A DNA stretch of 64,000 nucleotides from Ornithinibacillus californiensis (GCF_001038485.1 NZ_LDUE01000021.1:62001-126000), one strand, 5' to 3'. Positions 37,484 to 45,065 are shown, counted from the first letter of the stretch. A program made the numbers and translations. Notes: generated by a model from the letters alone, not told the origin.

Positions 37484-38341
37484 ATGAAAAATTGGCAGGA
37501 AATCATACACCATACGACATTTCGCTACATTGACCATACAAATGAAAATATTTTTCACCATGTGTCGAATACCGCACTAACAGCTTTTGCCATAGACGAT
37601 GCACTGGCAACTTCAGTTAGTTTAGAGAAGTCACCACCGACCATGCGTTTATGGGTCCATCCAAAAACGATTGTGCTAGGTATACCAGATGCCCGTCTCC
37701 CCTATATTGATGAGGGTGTGAGGCTATTAGCAAGTCATGGATACCATGTTATTGTTCGGAACTCTGGAGGGCTTGCTGTAGCGCTAGATGATGGTGTATT
37801 AAATCTCTCACTCGTTCTTCCTGGTGTAAAACATTTATCCATTCATGAATGCTACGAGGTCATGGTAAGCTTTGTCCAACATATGCTCCGTGATGTGACA
37901 AATAAAATCGAGGCTTATGAGATTGTCGAATCCTATTGTCCTGGTGATTATGATTTGAGTATAGATGGAAAGAAATTTGCTGGCATTTCGCAGAGAAGAG
38001 TTCGAGATGGAGCAGCAATACAGATTTATCTAGATATAGAAGGAAATAGCTATGAGCGTGCTTCGTTAATACGCCAATTTTATGATATTAGTAAGAAAAA
38101 AGAAGAAACGAAATTCACCTATCCTAATGTTAATCCAAATGTAATGGCATCCTTGTCGAAGCTTACAGGACATCCAATGACAGTAAATGACATGAAACAC
38201 CGCGTCTTATCTACTTTGCAGGAATTAGGTGAGGTAGTCGAAATTCCGTTCTCTGAAGATGAACTAGATGTGTTTGAAAAAAGGTATGAACAGATGTTGA
38301 AGAGAAATGAAAGCCTCAAAGAAATGCAGGAGGAAGCTTAA
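37484..38341 (+). CDS. lipL: Octanoyl-GcvH:protein N-octanoyltransferase LipL
   Basis: Moves octanoyl groups from GcvH to the E2 subunits of dehydrogenase complexes in Firmicutes lipoate synthesis. The 285-residue BPL/LplA fold has the acyl-binding region VRNSGGLAVALDDGVLNLS and nucleophile Cys152 in YCPGDYDLS. It also has KFAGISQRRVRDGAAIQIYL. The start is the ATG at 37484 after AAAGGAG. The frame extending to 37364 overlaps ywfO and is not used. Its stop codon overlaps the convergent S51 peptidase stop. Confidence 0.93.
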   Translation: MKNWQEIIHHTTFRYIDHTNENIFHHVSNTALTAFAIDDALATSVSLEKSPPTMRLWVHPKTIVLGIPDARLPYIDEGVRLLASHGYHVIVRNSGGLAVALDDGVLNLSLVLPGVKHLSIHECYEVMVSFVQHMLRDVTNKIEAYEIVESYCPGDYDLSIDGKKFAGISQRRVRDGAAIQIYLDIEGNSYERASLIRQFYDISKKKEETKFTYPNVNPNVMASLSKLTGHPMTVNDMKHRVLSTLQELGEVVEIPFSEDELDVFEKRYEQMLKRNESLKEMQEEA

Positions 38342-38985
38342 TGAATTTGGATTAAGCTTCCTTTTTTGATCGTGTAGACACCGCCACCTTCAATTTCCTC
38401 AAGTATACCGTTTTTCACGTAAAGTCCCGTATTCTCATCAATTCCATAATTGTAGGTAGTAGATATTTCAGCAGTAATTTGTTTCAAATGGTCCTGTTCG
38501 TTCCATTGCGAAAAGTGTACTGCAATTAATGTATCTTGAATAAGACCTAAGCCTTTTCTCTTCAGGTATTCCATCCGTCCACTATCTCGAGCAGAGATAA
38601 CGCAAATCTCAGGACTTATTAATGCACCTGCGGAAAATCCTGCTATTGGAATTCCTTTTTCATATGCGACTCGTACAGCTTCAGAGATTGGTGTATCCAC
38701 GATATGGTCAGCATATCCTATGGAATCCCCTCCACAGATAATAATTCCCGTACTATTTTCTACTAGATTGCTTGCTTCCTCTACAGATGTCGATGGGAGC
38801 GGTATGTGTGTAAACGTATACTGACCATATAGCTCTAATAGATTAGTATACCTAGGGATAATTGGTTCTCCACCGTCTAAGTACAGTATGGCAATGTTCC
38901 CACCCAAGGATAACCCGACAAACTTCCTAGCAAACTCACTCGTAAAAGGTGAGCCGCCTCCGAAAAGAAATAAGTGTTTATTCAT
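38338..38985 (-). CDS. Peptidase S51 (dipeptidase E-like)
   Basis: A 215-residue class I glutamine amidotransferase-like serine peptidase. It starts HLFLFGGGSPFT and has IIICGGDSIGYAD. The nucleophile serine is in AGFSAGALISPE near residue 117, and a histidine is in TLIAVHFSQWNEQDHL. It may hydrolyse N-terminal Asp dipeptides like PepE or have another small-peptide role. The start at 38985 has a G-rich site upstream. It converges on lipL, and the two stop codons share TTAA. Confidence 0.85.
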   Translation of the reverse strand: MNKHLFLFGGGSPFTSEFARKFVGLSLGGNIAILYLDGGEPIIPRYTNLLELYGQYTFTHIPLPSTSVEEASNLVENSTGIIICGGDSIGYADHIVDTPISEAVRVAYEKGIPIAGFSAGALISPEICVISARDSGRMEYLKRKGLGLIQDTLIAVHFSQWNEQDHLKQITAEISTTYNYGIDENTGLYVKNGILEEIEGGGVYTIKKGSLIQIH

Positions 38986-39070
38986 CAAGATCCGTCCCCC
39001 TAACCGTTGAATTTCCAATTGAAATACAGAGCTAAGAAGAATGAATAATCTTGCTGAAGAGAATAGAATG

Positions 39071-39301
39071 CTATAAGGATTTTTTCATATCCTCAATTTC
39101 ATGTTTTTCTAAATGGGTAAGTTTAGATATCGTATCAATAGGAAATCCCTCTTTAAGCATCTCTAAAGCAACTTTTTGTATGCCTTTCTGTATTCCTTTC
39201 TGTATTCCTTTCTGTATTCCTTTCTGTATTCCCTTCTCCTCATAAGAAATAGGAATCTCTAAGATCTTATCCGCATCTTCCAACTGTTTAATTTCTTCCA
39301 T
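39071..39301 (-). CDS. Candidate intragenic short product (RpnS-like antitoxin)
   Basis: Inside the nuclease gene the codons for KEEEV spell AAAGGAGGAGG, followed eight bases later by ATG (39299-39301). This is as good a ribosome site as any in the window. The product would be the C-terminal 76 residues, beginning MEEIKQLEDADKILE and including the GIQK repeats and the helical tail. In E. coli, Rpn nucleases are inhibited by a short C-terminal protein translated from an internal start in the same gene. That precedent, plus the site, is why I list it. Expression is not shown by sequence. Confidence 0.55.
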   Translation of the reverse strand: MEEIKQLEDADKILEIPISYEEKGIQKGIQKGIQKGIQKGIQKVALEMLKEGFPIDTISKLTHLEKHEIEDMKKSL

Positions 39302-39973
39302 TAATACTTCCTCCTCCTTTTCATTTAGTTTTAGGTAACGTTCAAAAAATCCATATATTAACCTTTGCTTTGCTGGTGTTAGTTCCATTCGAACAAGCAT
39401 TTTTAGAAATTCCTTTTTTACCTCTATTCGTTCATATTCATTGTAGCCCATCTTACTTAGTAAAGCCGCCGCAACAGGATTATCGGATCTTATATATTCT
39501 CGCCAATTCTTTTTCTTTAAATGTAGCGTAAGAAAATGAAATGTCAATACTTTGAAATATGGAAATTCCATTTTATACTCATTCGGTTCTAACGTTTCTT
39601 CATAGGTATAGATTGCAATAGGAATAATGGGCTTTCGATACTTATTATATAGGAGGCTAAAATATAGATACATTCTCTCGTGAAAATGATTTTGTTTCGA
39701 ACTTTGGGGCTCAATATGTATTATTACTAAACTATCTTGGCCCTTAATTTTTGTCTCTATAACTATATCCAATCTTCTCGCATCACCTTCATGCAAATCA
39801 GTAAATACTTCTTCTGATAATGGTTTTACAGAATGGAAATCTAAGTATTCATAGACTTCAGGGAAAAACACTTCAAGAAATTCCTTAAAAAAGTTTCGAA
39901 TTAATTCTTTGAACAGTTGATCGTGGTGTGTGTAAGAATTGAACTCTTCTCTTATAAGAGAAAGTACAGACAT
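39071..39973 (-). CDS. Rpn-family PD-(D/E)XK nuclease
   Basis: A 300-residue protein of the Rpn/transposase_31-type nuclease family. The catalytic core is DARRLDIVIETKI then SLVIIHIEPQSS (D...E-x-Q type). The stretch HDQLFKELIRNFFKEFLEVFFPEV at the N-terminus is typical. After about residue 215 the protein turns into charged helices with a five-fold GIQK repeat (12-nt DNA repeat). It ends in a helix-turn-helix-like tail DTISKLTHLEKHEIEDMKK. Rpn nucleases are DNA-cleaving and reported as antiphage toxins. The gene stands alone with its own orientation and looks like an accessory insert between the S51 gene and pta. Confidence 0.88.
   Translation of the reverse strand: MSVLSLIREEFNSYTHHDQLFKELIRNFFKEFLEVFFPEVYEYLDFHSVKPLSEEVFTDLHEGDARRLDIVIETKIKGQDSLVIIHIEPQSSKQNHFHERMYLYFSLLYNKYRKPIIPIAIYTYEETLEPNEYKMEFPYFKVLTFHFLTLHLKKKNWREYIRSDNPVAAALLSKMGYNEYERIEVKKEFLKMLVRMELTPAKQRLIYGFFERYLKLNEKEEEVLMEEIKQLEDADKILEIPISYEEKGIQKGIQKGIQKGIQKGIQKVALEMLKEGFPIDTISKLTHLEKHEIEDMKKSL
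39173..39232 (-). repeat. 12-nt tandem repeat (GIQK x5) in the Rpn gene
   Basis: Five contiguous 12-nt units encode GIQK. The four upstream units are nearly identical (GGAATACAGAAA) and the last has diverged (GGCATACAAAAA). The unit is a multiple of three, so slippage changes helix length without changing frame. Confidence 0.95.
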
Positions 39974-40071
39974 TTTTACACATCCTTTGTGGTTTTAGTA
40001 GAGGAAAATACGAAGAGGAATATCTAATAACAGATTAACACATAACCAAAATAAGAACAAGTGTTCCTTTA

Positions 40072-40107
40072 ATAAAAAAAGCCTGCAATAGACTTCCATT
40101 GCAAGCT
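40072..40107 (-). terminator. Terminator of pta
   Basis: AAGCTTGCAAT and ATTGCAGGCTT form a stem with a 9-nt loop, then seven T on the minus strand, just after the pta stop. Confidence 0.8.
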
Positions 40108-40115
40108 TCCTCCTA

Positions 40116-41090
40116 TTACTTCACAGCCTGTGCTGCAGTAATCAACGCTAAATTATATACATCCTCCGCACTACATCCACGTGACAAATCATTAACTGGC
40201 TTATTCAAACCTTGTAAAATTGGGCCCACTGCTTCAAAGCCACCTAATCGTTGGGCAATTTTATAACCAATGTTGCCCGCTTCTAGACTTGGAAAGATAA
40301 ATACATTTGCATCGCCTTGTATGACAGCATCTGGTGCTTTCTTTGCTGCAACGCTTGGAACAAAGGCAGCATCAAATTGAAATTCCCCATCAATTACAAG
40401 GGAAGTATCTTTCTCTTTCGCTATTTGCAGTGCATCTACTACTTTTTCTGTTTCAGCCGATTTTGCCGAGCCTTTGGTAGAAAAGCTCAACATAGCAACT
40501 TTAGGGTCCACCCCAAATAATTTAGCTGTAGCAGCAGATTCAATCGCAATTTCCGCGAGAGTCTCATGATCTGGGGCAATATTTATCGCACAATCCGCAA
40601 AGACATATTTTTCATCGTCACGTACCATGATAAACACACCTGATGTTCGCTTCACGCCCTCTTTTGTCTTAATAATTTGCAGGGCTGGGCGAACAGTGTC
40701 AGCAGTTGAATGGGCAGCACCACTAACTAATCCATCCGCTTCATTCATATAAACTAGCATCGTTCCAAAATAATTTTCATCCAACAACAATTGACGAGCA
40801 TCTTCTTCTGTAGCTTTCCCGTTACGTCGTTCCACAAATTGCTGAACCATTTCGTCAAACTTTTCATAGCTAGTAGGGTCTAGCAAAGTAACCCCACTTA
40901 AATCGACATTAATTTCATCAGCTTTTTGCTGAACAGCTTCCATACTTCCAACTATAATAGGATTTAATACGCCTTCTTTTCCTAATTTACTAGCAGCTTC
41001 TAGAATTCGCTCATCTAGCCCTTCTGGAAATACTATCGATTTATTTTTGCCGGAAACTTGGGATCTTACCTCATCAAATAAATTACTCAT
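40116..41090 (-). CDS. pta: Phosphate acetyltransferase
   Basis: Interconverts acetyl-CoA and acetyl phosphate (overflow acetate pathway with AckA). The 324-residue short-form protein has SIVFPEGLDERILEAA at the start, GLVSGAAHSTADTVRPALQI near residue 130, and the C-terminal VFIFPSLEAGNIGYKIAQRLGG signature. It starts at 41090. The gene is monocistronic and divergent from hemQ, as with B. subtilis pta and ywfI. Confidence 0.96.
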   Translation of the reverse strand: MSNLFDEVRSQVSGKNKSIVFPEGLDERILEAASKLGKEGVLNPIIVGSMEAVQQKADEINVDLSGVTLLDPTSYEKFDEMVQQFVERRNGKATEEDARQLLLDENYFGTMLVYMNEADGLVSGAAHSTADTVRPALQIIKTKEGVKRTSGVFIMVRDDEKYVFADCAINIAPDHETLAEIAIESAATAKLFGVDPKVAMLSFSTKGSAKSAETEKVVDALQIAKEKDTSLVIDGEFQFDAAFVPSVAAKKAPDAVIQGDANVFIFPSLEAGNIGYKIAQRLGGFEAVGPILQGLNKPVNDLSRGCSAEDVYNLALITAAQAVK

Positions 41091-41379
41091 TTATAAACCT
41101 CCAATTATTGTATGTCTTTAATATGTATCAATACGATGAAAAATTACACAGATTATAATGTTTACTACTATTATGATAGTACAATTCGTAGCGTAATGAA
41201 AAAGAACGACACCTTATTAGAATTGACAATATGGTGACAAACCAACCATTCCCACCCTAAACCCTTGGTATATCAACATTTCTGTTCATTTGTGCGAGGA
41301 GACCTCTTTCATGATTATGAAATTCAATTGTGATATAGTAAACTTATGTTAATGATATTACTTTTAAGGAGAGATACAT

Positions 41380-42129
41380 ATGGTAGAAGCTGTCGAAACA
41401 ATGGATGGTTGGTATAGCTTACATGATTTCCGTACGATAGATTGGAACTTCTGGAAGACTGTAACACCGGAAGAACAAAAAGAAGCGATCGCAAGCTTTG
41501 AAGCGCTAATTGCAAAATGGGATGCTGTTGAAGAAGCAAAAAATGGTTCACATGCGATGTACAAAATTGTCGGACAAAAAGCTGATTTAATGTTCATGTT
41601 CTTACGTCCTACTATGGATGAACTAAATGAACTAGAAACTGAACTAAACAAATCAAAATTTGCAGAGTTCTTAACTCCTGCGCATTCTTATGTTTCTGTT
41701 GTTGAGCTTTCCAAATATCGCCCAGCAAAAGATGGAATTGATCCAGAAACATTACCAGAAACGCAAGCTCGTCTAAAACCTATTTTACCGAAATGGGAGC
41801 ATGCTTGCTTCTATCCTATGGATCGACGTCGTGTTGGCGAAGAAAACTGGTATACGTTAGAAAAAGATGTGCGTGGTAAATTACTTTATGAGCACAGTAA
41901 AACTGGCCGTAAATATGCAGGTAAAGTAAAACAAATCATTACTGGTTCTATCGGTCTAGATGACTGGGAATGGGGCGTTACCCTATTCGCTCACGAGCCG
42001 CTTCAATTCAAGAAAATTGTCTATGAAATGCGCTTTGATGAAGTAAGCTCTCGTTATGGTGAGTTTGGTGAGTTCTTTGTCGGCAATCTATTGAAGAAAG
42101 AAGAAATTGCTAAGTTTATGGAAGTTTAA
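41380..42129 (+). CDS. hemQ: Coproheme decarboxylase HemQ
   Basis: Peroxide-dependent decarboxylation of coproheme to heme b, the final step of the Gram-positive heme pathway. The 249-residue chlorite dismutase-fold protein keeps the catalytic tyrosine Y145 (in CFYPMDRRR) and the proximal heme ligand H172 (in [10 protein letters not shown]), at the numbering known for Geobacillus/Listeria HemQ. The start is at 41380 after AAGGAG. The 289-bp gap to pta has no other gene. Confidence 0.97.
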   Translation: MVEAVETMDGWYSLHDFRTIDWNFWKTVTPEEQKEAIASFEALIAKWDAVEEAKNGSHAMYKIVGQKADLMFMFLRPTMDELNELETELNKSKFAEFLTPAHSYVSVVELSKYRPAKDGIDPETLPETQARLKPILPKWEHACFYPMDRRRVGEENWYTLEKDVRGKLLYEHSKTGRKYAGKVKQIITGSIGLDDWEWGVTLFAHEPLQFKKIVYEMRFDEVSSRYGEFGEFFVGNLLKKEEIAKFMEV

Positions 42130-42141
42130 ATCGAATGTAGA

Positions 42142-42174
42142 AGACTTTCTGTTTCGACAGGAAGTCTTTTTTTA
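42142..42174 (+). terminator. Terminator of hemQ
   Basis: AGACTTTCTGT, a TTCG tetraloop and ACAGGAAGTCT are followed by a run of seven T. Confidence 0.85.
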
Positions 42175-42180
42175 TGCTTA

Positions 42181-42200
42181 TTCATGCAACATTGCATGAA
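42181..42200. promoter_or_regulatory. Perfect 20-bp dyad next to array 5
   Basis: TTCATGCAA and TTGCATGAA are exact inverted arms separated by CA. There is no T-run, and it comes after the hemQ terminator, so it looks like a protein-binding site rather than a terminator. The first unit of array 5 begins four bases later. Confidence 0.45.
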
Positions 42201-42203
42201 AAA

Positions 42204-42313
42204 CTAAAGTTTTGTCAAAAATCGCTAAAGATTCCCACGTGATCGCTAAAGTTTGATGATAAAACGCTAAAGATTCTAGTTTCCTTGCTAAAGATTATGT
42301 AAACCCACTAAAT
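42204..42313 (+). repeat. 21-bp tandem array with a CTAAAG core (array 5)
   Basis: CTAAAG/CTAAAT cores start at 42204, 42225, 42246, 42267, 42288 and 42308, with spacing 21,21,21,21,20. The unit core is CGCTAAAGWTT with variable filler. The core differs from the GGTTGAT arrays, but the step is nearly the same. It lies between the hemQ terminator and the sigma-E promoter of cwlJ. Confidence 0.85.
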
Positions 42314-42376
42314 TTCTTTCACTGGGTCCCCCTTTATTTCTACCAGATACAAATTTTTTCCTAATTAATTTCTCTA

Positions 42377-42406
42377 GTCATATCACTTTCCGCCCACTCA
42401 TACATA
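42377..42406 (+). promoter_or_regulatory. Sigma-E-type promoter for cwlJ-gerQ
   Basis: GTCATAT (42377-42383), a 15-bp spacer and CATACATA (42399-42406) fit the mother-cell sigma-E consensus (-35 KMATATT-like, -10 CATACANT). It is about 38 bp before the cwlJ ATG. cwlJ and gerQ are sigma-E dependent in B. subtilis. Confidence 0.7.
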
Positions 42407-42443
42407 TAATCATAGTAGACCTTGGATAAAGTGAGGTGTACGA

Positions 42444-42863
42444 ATGGTAATAGCGCATAACGAAAAGGATGTTGATTTGCTCGCACGATTAATCCGAGCT
42501 GAAGCGGAAGGTGATGGCGAACTAGGAATGCTAATGGTCGGAAATACAGGCGTTAACCGCGTCAGAGCTGACTGCTTAGATTTTAAAGATATACGTAGTA
42601 TTAATGATATGGTATTTCAAAGACCCGGTGGCTTTGAAGCTACTATAAAGGGCTATTTTTATCAGCGAGCTAGAGATTCAGAAAAGCGATTAGCTCGTCG
42701 GACGATAAAAGGGGAACGATTCCATCCTGCGACTAACTCACTATGGTTTTTCAGACCTGAAGGAACATGTCCTGCTCAATGGTACGATCAATGGAATAGT
42801 GGCAGGTTTAAAGCACATTGTTTCTACTCCCCCACTGCTTCAGACTGTCCAACGGTATTTTAG
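42444..42863 (+). CDS. cwlJ: Spore cortex hydrolase CwlJ
   Basis: A 139-residue hydrolase of the SleB/CwlJ fold that degrades cortex peptidoglycan during germination (Ca-DPA triggered). The catalytic glutamate is in LARLIRAEAEGDGELG (about residue 21). NTGVNRVRADC and the C-terminal ATNSLWFFRPEGTCPAQWYDQWNSGRFKAHCFY follow. It has no signal peptide, as expected for a mother-cell coat-located enzyme. The start is at 42444 behind GAGGTG. The gene pairs with gerQ 26 bp downstream, whose product is needed to localise CwlJ. Confidence 0.95.
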   Translation: MVIAHNEKDVDLLARLIRAEAEGDGELGMLMVGNTGVNRVRADCLDFKDIRSINDMVFQRPGGFEATIKGYFYQRARDSEKRLARRTIKGERFHPATNSLWFFRPEGTCPAQWYDQWNSGRFKAHCFYSPTASDCPTVF

Positions 42864-42889
42864 ATTATTATTTTTAGGAGGTATATAAA

Positions 42890-43360
42890 ATGACAGACAA
42901 CCAAGGAAAGTCACAGCACAATGCAAATTTCGGGCAACAACCGTATTACTACTTCCCGCAATCCTCTCCAGCATATTACCCATTTAATTATCGCCAATTT
43001 GGATTCCCACAAGGGCAACAGCCTGCTCAGCAGCAACAACAGCAACAATCACCATTTATTGATGTTCCAGGAATGCTTCCATCCGAACAATCGTATATTG
43101 AGAATATATTGCGATTAAATCGTGGAAAAGTTGCTACTGTTTATATGACGTTTGAGAATAATTCTGAATGGAATGCAAAAATATTCCGAGGAGTCGTGGA
43201 AGCTGCTGGTAGAGATCATATCATACTTAGCGATCCGCAAACAGGGAAGCGTTACTTACTATTGATGGTTTACCTTGATTATGTGACCTTTGATGAAGAA
43301 TTAAATTACGAGTACCCATACGGAAGCAATCCAAACATGGCAACATACAATCCAAGATAA
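42890..43360 (+). CDS. gerQ: Spore coat protein GerQ
   Basis: A 156-residue coat protein needed for CwlJ function and cross-linked by transglutaminase. The N-terminus is low complexity (QQPYYYFPQSSPAYY and a run of seven Gln near residue 48). The conserved C-terminal domain is EQSYIENILRLNRGKVATVY then DHIILSDPQTGKRYLLLMVYLDYVTFDEEL. The start is at 42890 with AGGAGG upstream. It is cotranscribed with cwlJ. Confidence 0.95.
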   Translation: MTDNQGKSQHNANFGQQPYYYFPQSSPAYYPFNYRQFGFPQGQQPAQQQQQQQSPFIDVPGMLPSEQSYIENILRLNRGKVATVYMTFENNSEWNAKIFRGVVEAAGRDHIILSDPQTGKRYLLLMVYLDYVTFDEELNYEYPYGSNPNMATYNPR

Positions 43361-43411
43361 TGTAAGCTTGAGGCTTGACTTAACTAATAAAAGATAGGAA
43401 TACAACATTAG

Positions 43412-43529
43412 CCCCGGAAATATACGGAGACTCCTGCGGGAGGATAGGCATAGGTAAGACCCCGCAAGAGCTTTAGCTCTGAGGAGGCTTACCAGCCGCC
43501 CGCGGAAAGCGAAGTATATTTCCGGGGCG
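43412..43529 (+). repeat. GC-rich structured repeat, short form (copy 5)
   Basis: GCCCCGGAAATATAC (43412-43426) pairs perfectly with GTATATTTCCGGGGC (43515-43529). The apical GGTAAG/CTTACC helix replaces GGTGAG/CTCACC of the other copies, again paired. It is the only copy on the plus strand, and both neighbours (gerQ and the ORF at 43596) are also on the plus strand. Confidence 0.85.
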
Positions 43530-43595
43530 GGTTTTATGCACTAACTAAGACATTTAAGAATTACCTTTACATAATGAAATGATTGAGGCGATTTT

Positions 43596-43847
43596 ATGCG
43601 ACATCCATATGAAAAATTCATTCGAGGTGAACTTGTTGCGATTGGGCTAGCACTTGTCTTTGGCCTTATCGCCTTAATACAAGGAGTTTTCTTGCTCATT
43701 ATTCTATGTCTTTACTTAGTTGCAGCAAGTCTCATATTCGATGGCCTGATTGCTATGAATATGCGCAACCAAGCCCATGGAGCAAAACAAATACTTCGGT
43801 CCGTACTGTTAATTTTACTGGCTACTTTTCTACTGATCTTCTTATAA
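43596..43847 (+). CDS. Small membrane protein of unknown function
   Basis: An 83-residue protein with about three hydrophobic segments (roughly 11-30, 31-52 and 66-83) and a basic hinge RNQAHGAKQILR before the last. It has a hydrophilic N-terminus MRHPYEKFIRGE. The start is at 43596 with GAGGCGA upstream. It converges on ywdK with a 6-bp stop overlap, which suggests a real end. I do not recognise a family. Confidence 0.65.
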   Translation: MRHPYEKFIRGELVAIGLALVFGLIALIQGVFLLIILCLYLVAASLIFDGLIAMNMRNQAHGAKQILRSVLLILLATFLLIFL

Positions 43848-44210
43848 AAACTTCATAATAGTATAACCGAGTAAAACCCAGCCAATTAAAAATGCCACGC
43901 CACCAAGTGGTGTTATCATCGCAAATGTTTTTATCATTGTAGTTGAATAGATATAAAGACTTCCAGAAAATAGAATGATCCCGATAAAGAATAACCAACC
44001 AGCCCATGACAAGCTACTAGCCTGGATTTTCAAGCCAATTATTCCTGTAGCTAATAAAGCAACCGTATGGAACATTTGATATGTAACAGCCTTTTCCCAG
44101 GTTCCTAGTGCTTTTTCTGTTAGCTTCCCTTCAAGTCCATGGGCACCAAATGCACCGAGTGCAACCGCAAGAAACCCATTAATTACGCCAAGTATTAGAA
44201 ATATCTTCAT
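43842..44210 (-). CDS. ywdK: DUF423 membrane protein YwdK
   Basis: A 122-residue integral membrane protein of the DUF423 family (YwdK/YgdD). It has four membrane helices and the diagnostic N-terminal LGVINGFLAVALGAFGAHGL followed by WEKAVTYQMFHTVALL. The function is unknown. It starts at 44210, 18 bp after ywdI, forming a ywdI-ywdK pair as in B. subtilis. Confidence 0.92.
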   Translation of the reverse strand: MKIFLILGVINGFLAVALGAFGAHGLEGKLTEKALGTWEKAVTYQMFHTVALLATGIIGLKIQASSLSWAGWLFFIGIILFSGSLYIYSTTMIKTFAMITPLGGVAFLIGWVLLGYTIMKFL

Positions 44211-44228
44211 AACCTTATCCTCTCCCTC

Positions 44229-44537
44229 TTAGAAGTCAAAAATAGAATCTCCAGTTCCTTCTTCATCGTCTAGCTCAATAGATTTTTTAAATGTTGTTTG
44301 TTGCGGTGGGTTAGGTGATTTTGACTCACCTATCATCGCTTTTAATTCTGCATCACTAATTTTAGTTGCCTCTTCTGTTGTACCTGCAGGCTGATCCTCG
44401 GCTGGTAGAAATAAGTCACATAGTAACCTTATATTTTCAATATGTTTTAGCATATCCGCTTGGCTATGCTGGTTTTGTTTAGCTTGTTGTAGCTCACGCA
44501 TCAATTTCTGCAGAATTCTATCATTTTCAACTGCCAC
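44229..44537 (-). CDS. ywdI: YwdI family protein (DUF5327)
   Basis: A 102-residue soluble protein of the YwdI family. The N-terminal coiled-coil region is ILQKLMRELQQAKQNQHSQ and HIENIRLLCDLFL. A disordered middle follows, and the conserved C-terminal acidic tail DDEEGTGDSIFDF ends the protein. The function is unknown. It starts at 44537 and is followed by ywdK. Confidence 0.85.
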   Translation of the reverse strand: MAVENDRILQKLMRELQQAKQNQHSQADMLKHIENIRLLCDLFLPAEDQPAGTTEEATKISDAELKAMIGESKSPNPPQQTTFKKSIELDDEEGTGDSIFDF

Positions 44538-44646
44538 CTATGACACTCCTCTTTACTATTGTCGTCTTTTTCTATCATACCGAAAAGAATATGTATTATA
44601 AAGGAAAGTCTTTTACGTTTTTTGTACGAGTTGTATAATCACAAAC

Positions 44647-44673
44647 AAAAAAGCCTTGAACACTCAAGACTTC
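44647..44673 (-). terminator. Terminator after the 43-residue ORF
   Basis: AGTCTTGA, GTGT and TCAAGGCT followed by six T on the minus strand. It lies downstream of the small ORF at 44714-44845 and has no other gene to serve. Confidence 0.7.
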
Positions 44674-44713
44674 GCTTTTATCCTAGGGAATATTTATATT
44701 ATGTAAGAAAAAG

Positions 44714-44845
44714 TTAGGCAGTTTGCTCCTTTTTTTCTTCTAGATAGCGACTAAAAACCCATTGCAAAAACGTTACTTCATTTACGGTAAGCTTTCGATC
44801 TAACTTCTCTTGTATTTCTTTATGCATTTGCAAGTAGTTTTTCAT
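44714..44845 (-). CDS. 43-residue small protein, unknown
   Basis: An ORF too short for usual cut-offs. It starts at the ATG at 44845 with GAGGGGG about 10 nt upstream, and ends at TAA 44714 about 40 bp before a good terminator. The product begins MKNYLQMHKEIQEKLDRK, continues VNEVTFLQWVFSRYLEEK and ends KEQTA. It is two amphipathic charged helices with no membrane segment. The layout of ribosome site, ORF and terminator supports a real gene. I do not recognise a family. It could be a small regulator. Confidence 0.6.
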   Translation of the reverse strand: MKNYLQMHKEIQEKLDRKLTVNEVTFLQWVFSRYLEEKKEQTA

Positions 44846-45036
44846 ACAGCCCTATTCCCCCTCTTTCTATGTATCATCTATATAGTACAATTTTTAGAAT
44901 ATATACACAACATTTTTCTATATAATTAGTTAATAATTACTATCCCCATATTATTAAAGTACCATTTTCTAAGTAAGTACTATACAAACAGAAGATCATG
45001 ACCTCTATTATTCTATGAAGTTAATAAAAATACACT

Positions 45037-45065
45037 TTGACAAATATATATACAATAATTATACT
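45037..45065 (+). promoter_or_regulatory. Sigma-A promoter of the yjiH-family gene
   Basis: TTGACA (45037-45042), a 17-bp spacer and TATACT (45060-45065), one base off consensus overall. It is the strongest sigma-A promoter by eye in the window. Confidence 0.8.
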
